IMG/VR virus record: IMGVR_UViG_3300025759_000110
Coordinates: 1-57,197 of that record
Strand: one strand, 5' to 3'
From: a virus
Length of the DNA stretch: 57,197 nucleotides
Shown here: piece by piece, positions 20,913 to 28,878 of the stretch
How the letters are laid out: each line of letters starts with the position of its first letter
How positions within the stretch are numbered: the first letter of the stretch is position 1
Made by a program: the position numbers and the translations under genes
The notes under the pieces: generated by a model
What the model was told of the DNA's origin: nothing
What the model saw: only the letters and a program-made list of their open reading frames with translations
The model's database searches: none

Positions 20913-21063
20913 CGGTTACTGCCATGTTGTTGTTAGCTTTGTACTCATCGAAGACAAGGCGAAGCTGCCCACCGATGGTACGCCCTTCAGCTTTAGATAG
21001 TTCTTTGATCTCTTCATACACTTCTCGCGGTACGAGGATACTTTTCCAACGTGTTGTGTCCAT
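20884..21063 (-). CDS. Ribbon-helix-helix DNA-binding protein
   Basis: A 59-residue protein. RWKSILVPREVYEEIKELSK followed by EGRTIGGQLRLVFDEY has the strand-helix-helix pattern of MetJ/Arc-type regulators, with basic/polar residues on the strand for major-groove contact. It is preceded by GGAG and a TATAAT promoter and is the first gene of the control transcript. Likely a dimeric repressor. Confidence 0.75.
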   Translation of the reverse strand: MDTTRWKSILVPREVYEEIKELSKAEGRTIGGQLRLVFDEYKANNNMAVTDERLEQRRG

Positions 21064-21098
21064 AAACTCTTTCTCCAGTTGCCCGGCATGTCTACGAT

Positions 21099-21126
21099 AT
21101 TATAAGATGATATACAAGATTGCAAG
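21099..21126 (-). promoter_or_regulatory. Promoter of the ribbon-helix-helix gene
   Basis: A consensus TATAAT (21099-21104) on the minus strand with CTTGCA/TTGCAA about 16 bases upstream. The transcript would start near 21092, 29 bases before the gene. Confidence 0.55.
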
Positions 21127-21265
21127 AAAAACGGGTGTTTCAATGAGCTATGTACTCTTCGGACAGATGTCTGATCCAAACATTGCCGCGGTCCGCGAAT
21201 ACTTTGATCGTATTGTTGAGGGTGCGATTGGTCGTGCGATTCGGGACAAGTTAGCGCCACCCTAG
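21107..21265 (+). CDS. Short plus-strand gene resembling the end of a repressor DNA-binding domain
   Basis: A 52-residue frame, one of the few on the plus strand. MIYKIARKTGVSMSYVLFGQ resembles the last helix and exit of Cro/CI-type helix-turn-helix domains (K-I-A-x-x-x-G-V-S-x-x-Y-L-L-F-G). The rest is an amphipathic helix (NIAAVREYFDRIVEGAIGRA). The usual first helices are missing, so it may be a decayed repressor or a minimal dominant-negative form. A plus-strand terminator follows. Start codon and expression are uncertain. Confidence 0.4.
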   Translation: MIYKIARKTGVSMSYVLFGQMSDPNIAAVREYFDRIVEGAIGRAIRDKLAPP

Positions 21266-21342
21266 CGCCACCCGTAAGTCATTGGAAATAAAATCGGAAT
21301 AGTTCTTAGCCGATATAAATGAGGGCAAGTTAGCGCCACCCT
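21248..21342. repeat. Direct repeats of a 16-base word
   Basis: AAGTTAGCGCCACCCT occurs at 21248-21263 and 21327-21342, with a third partial copy (TAGCGCCACCC) at 21263-21273. They lie at the 3' end of the plus-strand frame and in its terminator loop. Confidence 0.7.
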
Positions 21343-21347
21343 CATTT
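21318..21347 (+). terminator. Plus-strand terminator
   Basis: AATGAGGG and CCCTCATT form an 8-bp stem, running into TTTT on the plus strand. It follows the short plus-strand gene by about 55 bases and faces the polymerase gene. Confidence 0.6.
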
Positions 21348-21351
21348 TCCC

Positions 21352-21377
21352 AAAGAAAAGCCCCGCCGAAGCGGGGC
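21352..21377 (-). terminator. Terminator after the DNA polymerase gene
   Basis: A minus-strand GCCCCGC/GCGGGGC stem capped by a stable TTCG tetraloop, followed by TTTTCTTT, 50 bases after the polymerase stop. Confidence 0.85.
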
Positions 21378-21427
21378 CAGTTGTTGAGGTCAGGCCACAG
21401 GCGTAGCCGACGAGCAGTATGGAGTTG

Positions 21428-23308
21428 CTATTTCGCTTCGCCCCATGAGGGACCGATTTCCACGTCACACTTTGACGGTACTTCAAGCGGAACAGCGTTA
21501 ACCATAATTTGCGCTATTTCGTTTGCTTCGTCAACATTTTTAACCGACATAGCAATTTCGTCGTGGATTTGGATCATGGGTAAACGCCCAGTCTTGTAGA
21601 TATCCACCATTGCTTTCTTGGTCATGTCGGCTGCGGATGCTTGGATCAAGCGGTTTAGAGCCTTGTAAGTGTAGGCCCGCTTTAATCGCGTGGTCGCGCC
21701 GTAGGTATCGATAGCTTCTTTGTAAGGCAAGGCTTTGTTCATCTCAAACGTGTCCGGCTCCCACAGGTCAAAGCGGCACTTACGCCCAAGGATAGAGCGC
21801 AGCGATCCGCCAGACGATTTGTCGTTTAGCCTGTTGGTTACGCCGTTCATCAGACCTTTCACAAACGGAACGCGTGTGTGGTACTGCTTAACAATCGCTT
21901 TGGCTTCTTCGACGCTGATGTCTAGCTGGTCGGACAGCTTGTTTACGCCCATGCCGTACATCATGCCAAGGTTAATTGTCTTGGCCTGCTTACGCGGGAT
22001 GTTCGCCATCTCTGCAACCATGGTATGGAAATCCGTACTCGGGTCGTTGTTGTATGCTTCTACAAACTCTGCCGCGCCCTCCAATGGTAGGTTGCGCATT
22101 TTGCCATAGACGTGTGCGTAGTGGGTCAGGATGCGTGGTTCCTGTTGCGAGAAGTCAATGGCTGCCCACTGGTCGCCCTCTTCTGGCAGGAACAAACTGC
22201 GGATCAAGGGACCAAGCTCTGGGTCGCGGGCCGGGATTTGTTGCAGGTTGGGGTTGGACATTGAGAACCGCCCACTGACCGTGCCGCCATCATCTGACCT
22301 GATTTGGTTGATGTGTGCGTGGATGCGCCCGTCACTGTGGCAATGCTTCATGATGCTGTTGATGAACGTGCCTGACGTTTTATTCAGGTTCCGCGCTTCG
22401 ACAACCAGCTTTGCGAGCGGGTGTTCGTTCTCTTGTAAGAACGCTTTAGTGAATGACGGTGCGCCTTTCTCTGTCTTTGGATAGACTATGCCGACACTGT
22501 CGAATGCTTTGGCAAGCGATTGCGCTGCCCAGATTTCTACGTCACTACCTGCAATGTGTTTGATCTGCGCGTGTGCTTCTTTCTCGCGCTTGAGCAGACC
22601 GTCACGGACGCGCTCTACTTTGTCCAAGTCTACGCGAACGCCACGCATGGTCATGTCTACCAGACAAGGCAGTAGGTCCAGTTCGAGGTTTGCGATAGGC
22701 CACAGCTCTTCCTTGCCAAGCTGCACAGAAAAGTACGACCAAAGCTCAAGGGTTAACTCTGCATCAGCCTGTGCGTAAGGGCCGACATACATGGCGGGCA
22801 TCTTCCACATCTCGGCCTTTGGGTCGATTCCAAACTCACGCGCGGCTTCGACAAGGGCTTTCTCTGATTTGGTTTTGTTTAGGTGGTCATAACAAAGCGC
22901 ATTCAGGCTGTAGCTGAAACGGTTTTCGTCCAGCAACGAGGCGACGACCATTGTATCGATGATGCGTCCGTTAACCTCAAACCCTTCTGCTTTGATCCAG
23001 CCCAAGTCATACTGGGCGTTGTGCATGATCTTGTCTGCGGGACACTCGAATACTTTCTTCAGCCACCGCCGCACAATCTTTTCGTCTAGGTTACCACCGC
23101 CGAGGTGTTTGACAGGCAGGTAGCCTGCCCAGTCATCCACGGCGATAGCATAGCCCACGATGTATCCATCTTTGGTGGGCCAGCCCGGTCCGTTCTGCTT
23201 TAGGTTTGGGTCCTTGGTTTCTACGTCAATTGCAATGCGCTTGGCTGACGTTATATCAGGTAGTTCTAATGGAGGCACCCATTCACTTTTTGGAGCGAAC
23301 ATTGCCAT
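21428..23308 (-). CDS. polA: DNA polymerase I-like, family A
   Basis: A 626-residue replicative polymerase starting at the ATG at 23308 (AGGA 6 bases upstream). The proofreading exonuclease has RIAIDVET, HNAQYDLGW and YAQADAELT. The polymerase shows motif A (DFSQQEPRIL), motif B (RKQAKTINLGMMYGM) and motif C (MIQIHDEIAMSV). The residue equivalent to E. coli Phe762 is Leu (codon 21968-21970). No 5' nuclease domain is present. It ends the replication operon begun by primase. Identification is secure. Confidence 0.96.
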   Translation of the reverse strand: MAMFAPKSEWVPPLELPDITSAKRIAIDVETKDPNLKQNGPGWPTKDGYIVGYAIAVDDWAGYLPVKHLGGGNLDEKIVRRWLKKVFECPADKIMHNAQYDLGWIKAEGFEVNGRIIDTMVVASLLDENRFSYSLNALCYDHLNKTKSEKALVEAAREFGIDPKAEMWKMPAMYVGPYAQADAELTLELWSYFSVQLGKEELWPIANLELDLLPCLVDMTMRGVRVDLDKVERVRDGLLKREKEAHAQIKHIAGSDVEIWAAQSLAKAFDSVGIVYPKTEKGAPSFTKAFLQENEHPLAKLVVEARNLNKTSGTFINSIMKHCHSDGRIHAHINQIRSDDGGTVSGRFSMSNPNLQQIPARDPELGPLIRSLFLPEEGDQWAAIDFSQQEPRILTHYAHVYGKMRNLPLEGAAEFVEAYNNDPSTDFHTMVAEMANIPRKQAKTINLGMMYGMGVNKLSDQLDISVEEAKAIVKQYHTRVPFVKGLMNGVTNRLNDKSSGGSLRSILGRKCRFDLWEPDTFEMNKALPYKEAIDTYGATTRLKRAYTYKALNRLIQASAADMTKKAMVDIYKTGRLPMIQIHDEIAMSVKNVDEANEIAQIMVNAVPLEVPSKCDVEIGPSWGEAK

Positions 23309-23645
23309 TTGTAGTCCTCGTGCCATTCCGAGCATCCTCTATGATTTGTTCGGTACTACGGTTTTGTAATGCTACAAATTCTGCTCCGAGTGCCGTGTAT
23401 CCTGCCTTATCAACCCATGAGTCTTCATGGTTGATTGTTTCTAGCAGACGACTTGTCTTTACCCAATCCATCATTAGGGCCACGTGGGCCGGGGTTAGGT
23501 AGCCGGGGTCGTTGAGTGCCCCGCGTAGGATGATGTTCCAGCCTTCTGCTATGCGACCATGGTTGTCGTATGCGTCACCATAGTCTTTTGCGCGGTCGCC
23601 GCTGATGAGATTACCTGCGGCGTCCAACAGTTCTTGTCTATTCAT
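23283..23645 (-). CDS. Conserved phage protein (DUF6378-like)
   Basis: A 120-residue helical protein with SGDRAKDYGDAYDNHGRIAE and WVKTSRLLETINHEDSWVDK, the R-x-x-x-Y-G ... W...D-K-x-G-Y pattern of a widespread phage domain of unknown function, sometimes likened to nucleotide pyrophosphohydrolases. The helical bundle and acids would suit a nucleotide-handling role next to the polymerase, but this is inference. Confidence 0.75.
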   Translation of the reverse strand: MNRQELLDAAGNLISGDRAKDYGDAYDNHGRIAEGWNIILRGALNDPGYLTPAHVALMMDWVKTSRLLETINHEDSWVDKAGYTALGAEFVALQNRSTEQIIEDARNGTRTTNGNVRSKK

Positions 23646-23809
23646 TAGTGTACCTTCCCTTCATATCCAGTCAGAACGAACTTCTGAAGCTCATGGTCCC
23701 ACGTAAAGTGAACAGCGGGGATGTCTTCATCCTTTGTGTTTGGATGTACCTGTTGTTTGATTTCGTCCTGCGTCATTAATTTGTATTCATCGTAGGTGAT
23801 CTTCTTCAT
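23645..23809 (-). CDS. Small protein of the replication operon
   Basis: A 54-residue protein (MKKITYDEYKLMTQDEIKQQ; end ELQKFVLTGYEGKVH). Its stop overlaps the next start by one base (TAATG). No family is recognised. Coupled spacing on both sides supports it as real. Confidence 0.6.
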   Translation of the reverse strand: MKKITYDEYKLMTQDEIKQQVHPNTKDEDIPAVHFTWDHELQKFVLTGYEGKVH

Positions 23810-23966
23810 CTTCGTCATCCTTTGGGTAATAAACTTCTACGTGGCTTCGGCAATTAGGACAGTGGAAATAGGTCACCATTGCATATTTATCTGCTCCGGG
23901 TTCCCACTCCTCTAAGTCACTATCGCTGTTCCAGATCAACGGAGTTTGGCAGTGCCAACAATTCAT
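23787..23966 (-). CDS. Small zinc-binding protein
   Basis: A 59-residue protein with CWHC near the N-terminus and HCPNC at residues 35-39, a zinc-ribbon arrangement, ending in an acidic stretch (PKDDEDEED). Its start overlaps the helicase stop by 4 bases. It may be a helicase or replication accessory protein. Confidence 0.65.
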   Translation of the reverse strand: MNCWHCQTPLIWNSDSDLEEWEPGADKYAMVTYFHCPNCRSHVEVYYPKDDEDEEDHLR

Positions 23967-25480
23967 AGGTCATAGCTCCTTGAGACATCTTCAGCATCGA
24001 CGATAAACAGGTTTTGCTTGGTCCGTGTGACGCCGACATAAAACACACGGTGCATATCATCTGGGTTAATCCGCATTTCTTCGTCTGCGGCTGGACTGAG
24101 GTCCGTGAACAACACAACGTTGTCCGCTTCACCGCCCTTTGACCCGTGGATCGTGGACGCCGTGATGCGAGGGATGCCATTGAACTTTTCGCCACGGCGC
24201 AACAAGGCTGTTATGTAGGCCCGATCTGTTTCAGGTAGCTTGTCCATGGCTTCGGACCAGATCATTGAGTTATCGATTAGCAAACCGTAGTTGGCGCGTA
24301 ACTCGTCCAGTTTTATTAGATCGTCATCATCCAGATTAGGCAGCTTTTTGAAGCCTCGTTTGACGCGATCACCTACCGACATGAAGCTGTAAATCTTACG
24401 AGCGGTCGCACCGGAAACTTCGTTTCCTTTACGCAACTGCTCCCAACCATTTACGGCATCAGAAATTTTTTCACTGATGCTACGATGTCCGCGGTACGTG
24501 AACAGATAACCGTTTGATTTCAAGTCGTTAGCTACTGGCGTTAGCTGGTATCCTGCCTGCGACAAAATAAGCCAAGACCCTTGCGTCATGTCCAAAGAGT
24601 TAATAGTGTTGATCCGCGTCACGTTGCCCGGTTCCTCACGGGGTTCGTATTTTTTCGGAAACCTTCGGGCAATGCGACGCACGACACCCTCTGCAATTTT
24701 ATGTACACGGCTTGGCACCCTGTAAGATTGGGACAGGATTTCTGATCCGCCGGGTAGATTGATGAACTGGTCCACGTCTGCGCCAGCCCAACGGTAGATG
24801 GCTTGGTCATCGTCGCCTGCGGCATACATGCGGTTGGAGTTGGTATCCAGTATGTGAGCAATGTCCCACTGCAAGGGGCTTAAATCCTGCGCTTCGTCAA
24901 GAAAGCAAAGGTCAAACTCAGGACAGAATTTGCCAGACTGATCGACAAAGGCTTGTAGCATGTCGGTGAAGTCGTAGAGGTTGAGCTTGTTCTTGTAATC
25001 CCGCAGGCAGGTATCGACGTAGTTAACTGTGTTCCAGTCTGGTTCGATATTGCTACGATTGTATTGGTCCCGCAGCGACACCTTTCGGAGCCGCGCGAGG
25101 TTAATAAGCCCAAGGATTGGATCGTTAGATGATACCATTGTTGGGATGTCATCGTCAAAGTTTCCAGCCTTTGCGCCACCAAGCGATACACCGATGGCCT
25201 GACCCAGCTCTTTGTAGTTTTGCTCCTGCATAACCTGCTCTGGACGAATGTCCGTCATGGTCAGCGCCAGCGAATGCAGGGTGCGGAAGTAAATCAGGTC
25301 TTTCTTTGGGTCCAGACCAAACCTTGCTGCGGCGCGTTCCTTGGCTTCGTTAGCGGCTTTGCGAGTAAAGGCTAGGAAAGCAATCCTATGAGGATGCGTC
25401 CCCTTCTCCAGTGCATCGTCTACCATGTTTAGCAGGGTTGTAGTTTTGCCCGTGCCCGGCGGTCCAAAGATTCGAAACAT
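23963..25480 (-). CDS. UvrD/Rep-like superfamily 1 helicase
   Basis: A 505-residue helicase. Motifs in order: Ia/Walker A (FGPPGTGKTTTL) at the very N-terminus, Walker B (CFLDEAQDLSPLQWD), motif III (AAGDDDQAIYRWAG), motif IV (SQSYRVPSRV), motif V (ASTIHGSKGGEADNVVLF) and VI (VFYVGVTRTKQNL). AGGAGG lies 9 bases before the ATG. It unwinds DNA 3' to 5' in this family. Its first 95 bases overlap the sigma/alpha-CTD gene in another frame. Confidence 0.93.
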   Translation of the reverse strand: MFRIFGPPGTGKTTTLLNMVDDALEKGTHPHRIAFLAFTRKAANEAKERAAARFGLDPKKDLIYFRTLHSLALTMTDIRPEQVMQEQNYKELGQAIGVSLGGAKAGNFDDDIPTMVSSNDPILGLINLARLRKVSLRDQYNRSNIEPDWNTVNYVDTCLRDYKNKLNLYDFTDMLQAFVDQSGKFCPEFDLCFLDEAQDLSPLQWDIAHILDTNSNRMYAAGDDDQAIYRWAGADVDQFINLPGGSEILSQSYRVPSRVHKIAEGVVRRIARRFPKKYEPREEPGNVTRINTINSLDMTQGSWLILSQAGYQLTPVANDLKSNGYLFTYRGHRSISEKISDAVNGWEQLRKGNEVSGATARKIYSFMSVGDRVKRGFKKLPNLDDDDLIKLDELRANYGLLIDNSMIWSEAMDKLPETDRAYITALLRRGEKFNGIPRITASTIHGSKGGEADNVVLFTDLSPAADEEMRINPDDMHRVFYVGVTRTKQNLFIVDAEDVSRSYDL

Positions 25481-25889
25481 GTGGGTCTACCTCCTCAATT
25501 GCTGCAATCAGCTCTTTCAAGCTGCGCCGACCAAAATTTGGTTCTTTCATTACTTCTTCAGGCGAAACGGTGTCGATGAACAAAAGCAAGTTCAAATCTG
25601 CGACACCCATATTCAACAAGGCGTTTCTAACGCGTATCGAAATATCCAGTGCGCCAACCGGCATCTTGCCGTTTGTCTTCCTACTGGCTTCCGCCCAGCG
25701 TCTGTGCTTCATCAGGTTTTGTGCTTTGAAAACAATCTGACGAACACGCTCTCGGGAAATGTTATACTTTGCCCCGATGCTATCCAGCGTTCGCTTTTCA
25801 ACAACGCGCATACGGTAGATAGCCCAATTCCGCTCTCGGTACGGTTCCGTAAAGTCATAGCGGTTTGTTCGAAATACATTCTCCGTCAA
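25386..25889 (-). CDS. Sigma region 4 / RNA polymerase alpha-CTD chimera, transcription regulator
   Basis: A 167-residue protein. Residues about 20-65 match sigma70 region 4.2 (RTLDSIGAKYNISRERVRQI). Residues about 80-128 match the RNA polymerase alpha C-terminal domain (LDISIRVRNALL ... PNFGRRSLKELI). The E. coli alpha residues that contact DNA or sigma, R265, N268, G296, S299 and E302, are kept (R86, N89, G120, S123, E126), and K298 is Arg. There is no sigma region 2. It should dock on host polymerase and redirect it to phage promoters. The domains are clear; the mechanism is inferred. Confidence 0.85.
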   Translation of the reverse strand: MTENVFRTNRYDFTEPYRERNWAIYRMRVVEKRTLDSIGAKYNISRERVRQIVFKAQNLMKHRRWAEASRKTNGKMPVGALDISIRVRNALLNMGVADLNLLLFIDTVSPEEVMKEPNFGRRSLKELIAAIEEVDPHVSNLWTAGHGQNYNPAKHGRRCTGEGDASS

Positions 25890-27421
25890 AACGGTGCCTC
25901 CCCTTGGTTCCCAAACTGTGGTGGGTCGATTTCAATATCTACGCTGTCAAATGCAGGTATTTTCCACACACGTACTGCGCGGCCTTTGATCTTCAGAACA
26001 ACGCTTTCACCGTTGATGTCACGCAAACGCTGGGCAATCTTGTGGGATTTGTATTCAAAGAACTTGTTCTTACGCAGGAACGCTTCGAAGTCTTTCAGGC
26101 GGAAGTATGTAATCTCTTCCTCTTCGTCGGTCCAAGGGCGGCGGAGCAAGATTTCTTCTTTGTCTTGCGCTTGCTGTAAGTGACGGCAGAACTCTTCGAG
26201 GTAATCATAGAACTGACCACTGATGCTGGCATCCTGCGCCACTTCTATAATCGCGCTCTCGTTATCGCGCATTTCAGAAAGCAGTGTGCTGATGCGGCTT
26301 TCCCATTGCTGGTTGGCAACGGACCGCGGCATGAAGTTAAGTTGCTCCATGCAGATATACTGGAACCGCTTCTGGTTCATCATCGCTTCTGTGTCTAACT
26401 CCAGAGGCTCCCCGTTGACGTCCATAAACCACACTGGGGGAGTAGAGTTATACTTTCGCAGGTTCGCGATTGTAGCCCCTGCTACAGCGGCTCCTATGCC
26501 ATTCTTTCTGGTGCGGCATAGCTCCTTGTTGCAGTAGGCGTTGATTGGAGCGTCGTTGCATTTGTAAGCATAGTCTTTGCGCTGGACCTGCTTGGCAACT
26601 ATGTTGACCTCCGGCAGTGGAAGCGGCGGAGATAGGTACTCCATATTGTATTTAAGGATTTCGGATTCCCAACTATCTGGATAGGCTTTTCGTAAATAAA
26701 CCCCGATGTTGAATAACCCATTATTGCGGCCTCCTTCGCTGATTCCCATCTTACAAAGTATCTGTAGACAGGGCGGGCCATCCTTCAGTAGTTCAGTCTC
26801 GCCGCTACCTACTACTTGCAGCTTAACAACTTCTTCAGGGGTTTGGACAAATTTATCGTACAATCCGAAAAATTCTTCTATTGACGCGCTGGTTCCGTCA
26901 TCCAGAAACGCGTAACGCAAACCCTCTTCGTGGTTATAATATGGCAGGTTCAGAAAGTTACCGACATCACCACGGTCCAAGTGTAACTTTACCTGCTTTG
27001 GGAATATCTCGCTCTCCCCATAGCCAAGGGCCGCGGACATATGTTGCAGAGCCTTCTGCATGTCCCGGGCTTCTATCCAATCCTTGGTGAAGAGGAAGCA
27101 GTGTGCCCCGCCAGACTTTGAGCGGCACACGACGAGCGGCAAATTCAGCCGACGTATTTTTTCTATTAGAAGTTTGTGGTCGAGCGGATACTGATCGATG
27201 TCGATGCAGCCCCACTTGCACATGTTATCTTCGTTAATTGGAATGATGCCTAGACCATTCCCCTTGCCCGACAGGTGGTTTTCCCACAGCTTCGCGGTCC
27301 GCGGTTCCCGTAGTACGCCCGCTTTACCTTTGGCTTTGCCGTTGGTTCCTGTTTTTTCTATTTTGAAGTAGCCGTAGGCTTCTTTCAGTCCATCAAATAT
27401 GGACGCAAATTTCTCTAGCAT
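25886..27421 (-). CDS. Archaeo-eukaryotic-type primase
   Basis: A 511-residue protein starting at the ATG at 27421 (GGGGG upstream). The N-terminal domain has the AEP catalytic motifs: CIDIDQYP (Asp74 and Asp76), SKSGGAHCFLF (S-G-G-A-H, 103-107) and FPKQ. The middle resembles a PriCT-like helical unit, followed by a Cys cluster (KCNDAPINAYCNKELC) that probably binds zinc or iron-sulfur. A C-terminal winged-helix-like part follows. It would make primers for the polymerase. It overlaps the sigma/alpha gene by 4 bases. Confidence 0.82.
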   Translation of the reverse strand: MLEKFASIFDGLKEAYGYFKIEKTGTNGKAKGKAGVLREPRTAKLWENHLSGKGNGLGIIPINEDNMCKWGCIDIDQYPLDHKLLIEKIRRLNLPLVVCRSKSGGAHCFLFTKDWIEARDMQKALQHMSAALGYGESEIFPKQVKLHLDRGDVGNFLNLPYYNHEEGLRYAFLDDGTSASIEEFFGLYDKFVQTPEEVVKLQVVGSGETELLKDGPPCLQILCKMGISEGGRNNGLFNIGVYLRKAYPDSWESEILKYNMEYLSPPLPLPEVNIVAKQVQRKDYAYKCNDAPINAYCNKELCRTRKNGIGAAVAGATIANLRKYNSTPPVWFMDVNGEPLELDTEAMMNQKRFQYICMEQLNFMPRSVANQQWESRISTLLSEMRDNESAIIEVAQDASISGQFYDYLEEFCRHLQQAQDKEEILLRRPWTDEEEEITYFRLKDFEAFLRKNKFFEYKSHKIAQRLRDINGESVVLKIKGRAVRVWKIPAFDSVDIEIDPPQFGNQGEAPF

Positions 27422-27436
27422 TGGTGCCCCCATACG

Positions 27437-27474
27437 AAAAAAAAGTGGGGTATACACAAGCGTATATACCCCAC
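27437..27474 (-). terminator. Strong terminator after the SSB-like gene
   Basis: A perfect 10-bp stem (GTGGGGTATA/TATACCCCAC, 445-474 of this kilobase) with a 10-base loop is followed by eight T residues on the minus strand. It limits transcription from the strong 28.9-kb promoter into the primase operon. Confidence 0.92.
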
Positions 27475-27481
27475 GTGACAG

Positions 27482-28255
27482 TTAGAACGGTGTTGAACCG
27501 CCTTCATCGTCCTTCGTATGTTTCACTTCAACATCGCCAGCCAAGATGCTCTCTGCAAATTCCTTTGCACGTGTGTACATACCCGCGTCTTGGATTGGAC
27601 CATCAAGGCTCATCTCCCAGCCATGCCAAGAACCTTTGGAGTTTTCTTCACCAATGGTCTTGAGGTGGTAAATGTGTGAGAAGCGGGGCGGCGTGAACGG
27701 CCCGTTCTTACCTTGCATCTGACGAGACATCATCATGCTATTCCACTTACGCGACTTTTTAAGCTGCGTAGATTTCATTGCAATCAGGGCTGTCTCCGCA
27801 GAACCATCCTCCTTCAATACAATCACGAAGTGTTGGTGTGTCTCTTCGATGTAGTCTCCGTCACCGCCAACAACGTAGTCTTTGTTGTCGTCTGACGAAC
27901 GCTCCGTCTTTGGACGCTCCTCATTAGGTTCGTAAATTGCCACGGGCGCACCGCTACCACTGCCACGTGGTGCCCACTGGATAAAACGTCGCTGGTAAGC
28001 ACACGGGATTACGCGGATACCCACCTTACCTTTGACGCATTCACCAGTCACGGTGTTGTAAATGTCGCCCTTACGAGCCTCTTCGTTCTCATCCAATACA
28101 GGGTCATTACCTGACAGAACTTTAAGGAAGGGAAGAGCCATGTCCTCCTGCCCTAAGTTCTCCATGCCACGGCCTGCGTCGGCTTCAAACATTGATGGAT
28201 CAAAGGCCGCTACTGCGGTCTGTTCTTTTTTAGCTACTGCTTTTGCTTCGGTCAT
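27482..28255 (-). CDS. Single-stranded DNA-binding protein-like
   Basis: A 257-residue protein. The core is beta-rich (GKVGIRVIPCAYQRRFIQWA, HFVIVLKEDGSAETALIAMK) with basic and aromatic residues as in OB-fold proteins. The C-terminus is acidic and ends in Phe (KDDEGGSTPF), like T7 gp2.5 and bacterial SSB tails that recruit replication partners. High expression is expected from the promoter and terminator around it. OB-fold assignment is inferred. Confidence 0.72.
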   Translation of the reverse strand: MTEAKAVAKKEQTAVAAFDPSMFEADAGRGMENLGQEDMALPFLKVLSGNDPVLDENEEARKGDIYNTVTGECVKGKVGIRVIPCAYQRRFIQWAPRGSGSGAPVAIYEPNEERPKTERSSDDNKDYVVGGDGDYIEETHQHFVIVLKEDGSAETALIAMKSTQLKKSRKWNSMMMSRQMQGKNGPFTPPRFSHIYHLKTIGEENSKGSWHGWEMSLDGPIQDAGMYTRAKEFAESILAGDVEVKHTKDDEGGSTPF

Positions 28256-28839
28256 TATTTTCTACCTTTCTTGATAACTGCGCGTTGACCAACCCATGCT
28301 CCGAAAAGCTCCATGGGAAATGCATCCCCTTCTTCCACACGTTCCTTTACGAAAGCGCGTAGCGTCTGCGGGTGTATTTCTGTCTTTTGCTCTGGAACAT
28401 ACCCTTGTTTCTGCGCGAACGCAGCGAAGGCGCTTGCTTGATCGTCCTCTCCACGTCCAAACTGGCACAAGACAGTATTCTTGATAATGTCGTCATACCC
28501 GTTGTCACGCAGCCATTCGTAGGCTTTTGGACGATTGTCTACGAGGATTGATGCCCCGTAGGTTTGTTTAACTTCGACTTGTGATCCGTCGTCGAGGCTA
28601 AACGAAGAGATGCCAATCTCTGCAAGCATGGCTGGCATATCTTCATCCGTGAGCTTCAGAAGAGCCTTCTTCTCAGCCTTGAGGTCATCCTCTAAGCTTT
28701 TGATGCGGTCCTCTTTGTCTCGGATTTGGCGGGCCAAAGCGGCTATTGAGGTAAGCCCCTCTTGGTCTACTTTTTCGACCGATGTCGCAAGCGTATCTTC
28801 AAAGTCTTGCTCCATCATCTTCATGATGTCGTCACTCAT
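28255..28839 (-). CDS. Coiled-coil replication-operon protein
   Basis: A 194-residue acidic protein. Residues 30-65 form a coiled coil (IRDKEDRIKSLEDDLKAEKK). The following beta-alpha region (FSLDDGSQVEVKQTYGASIL, KAYEWLRDNGYDDIIKNTVL) resembles proteins found beside SSB genes in related marine phages. Its stop overlaps the SSB-like start. It may help recombination or nuclease control; no catalytic residues are evident. Confidence 0.7.
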   Translation of the reverse strand: MSDDIMKMMEQDFEDTLATSVEKVDQEGLTSIAALARQIRDKEDRIKSLEDDLKAEKKALLKLTDEDMPAMLAEIGISSFSLDDGSQVEVKQTYGASILVDNRPKAYEWLRDNGYDDIIKNTVLCQFGRGEDDQASAFAAFAQKQGYVPEQKTEIHPQTLRAFVKERVEEGDAFPMELFGAWVGQRAVIKKGRK

Positions 28840-28878
28840 CGTTTTTCTCCTATCGTGGTTAAAGGCACCGTTCGGGCC

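Noticed and set aside
27500-27530. Second parS-like word (TGTTTCACTTCAACA)
   Set aside because: Lies in the SSB-like coding region and breaks the palindrome; not a functional parS match.
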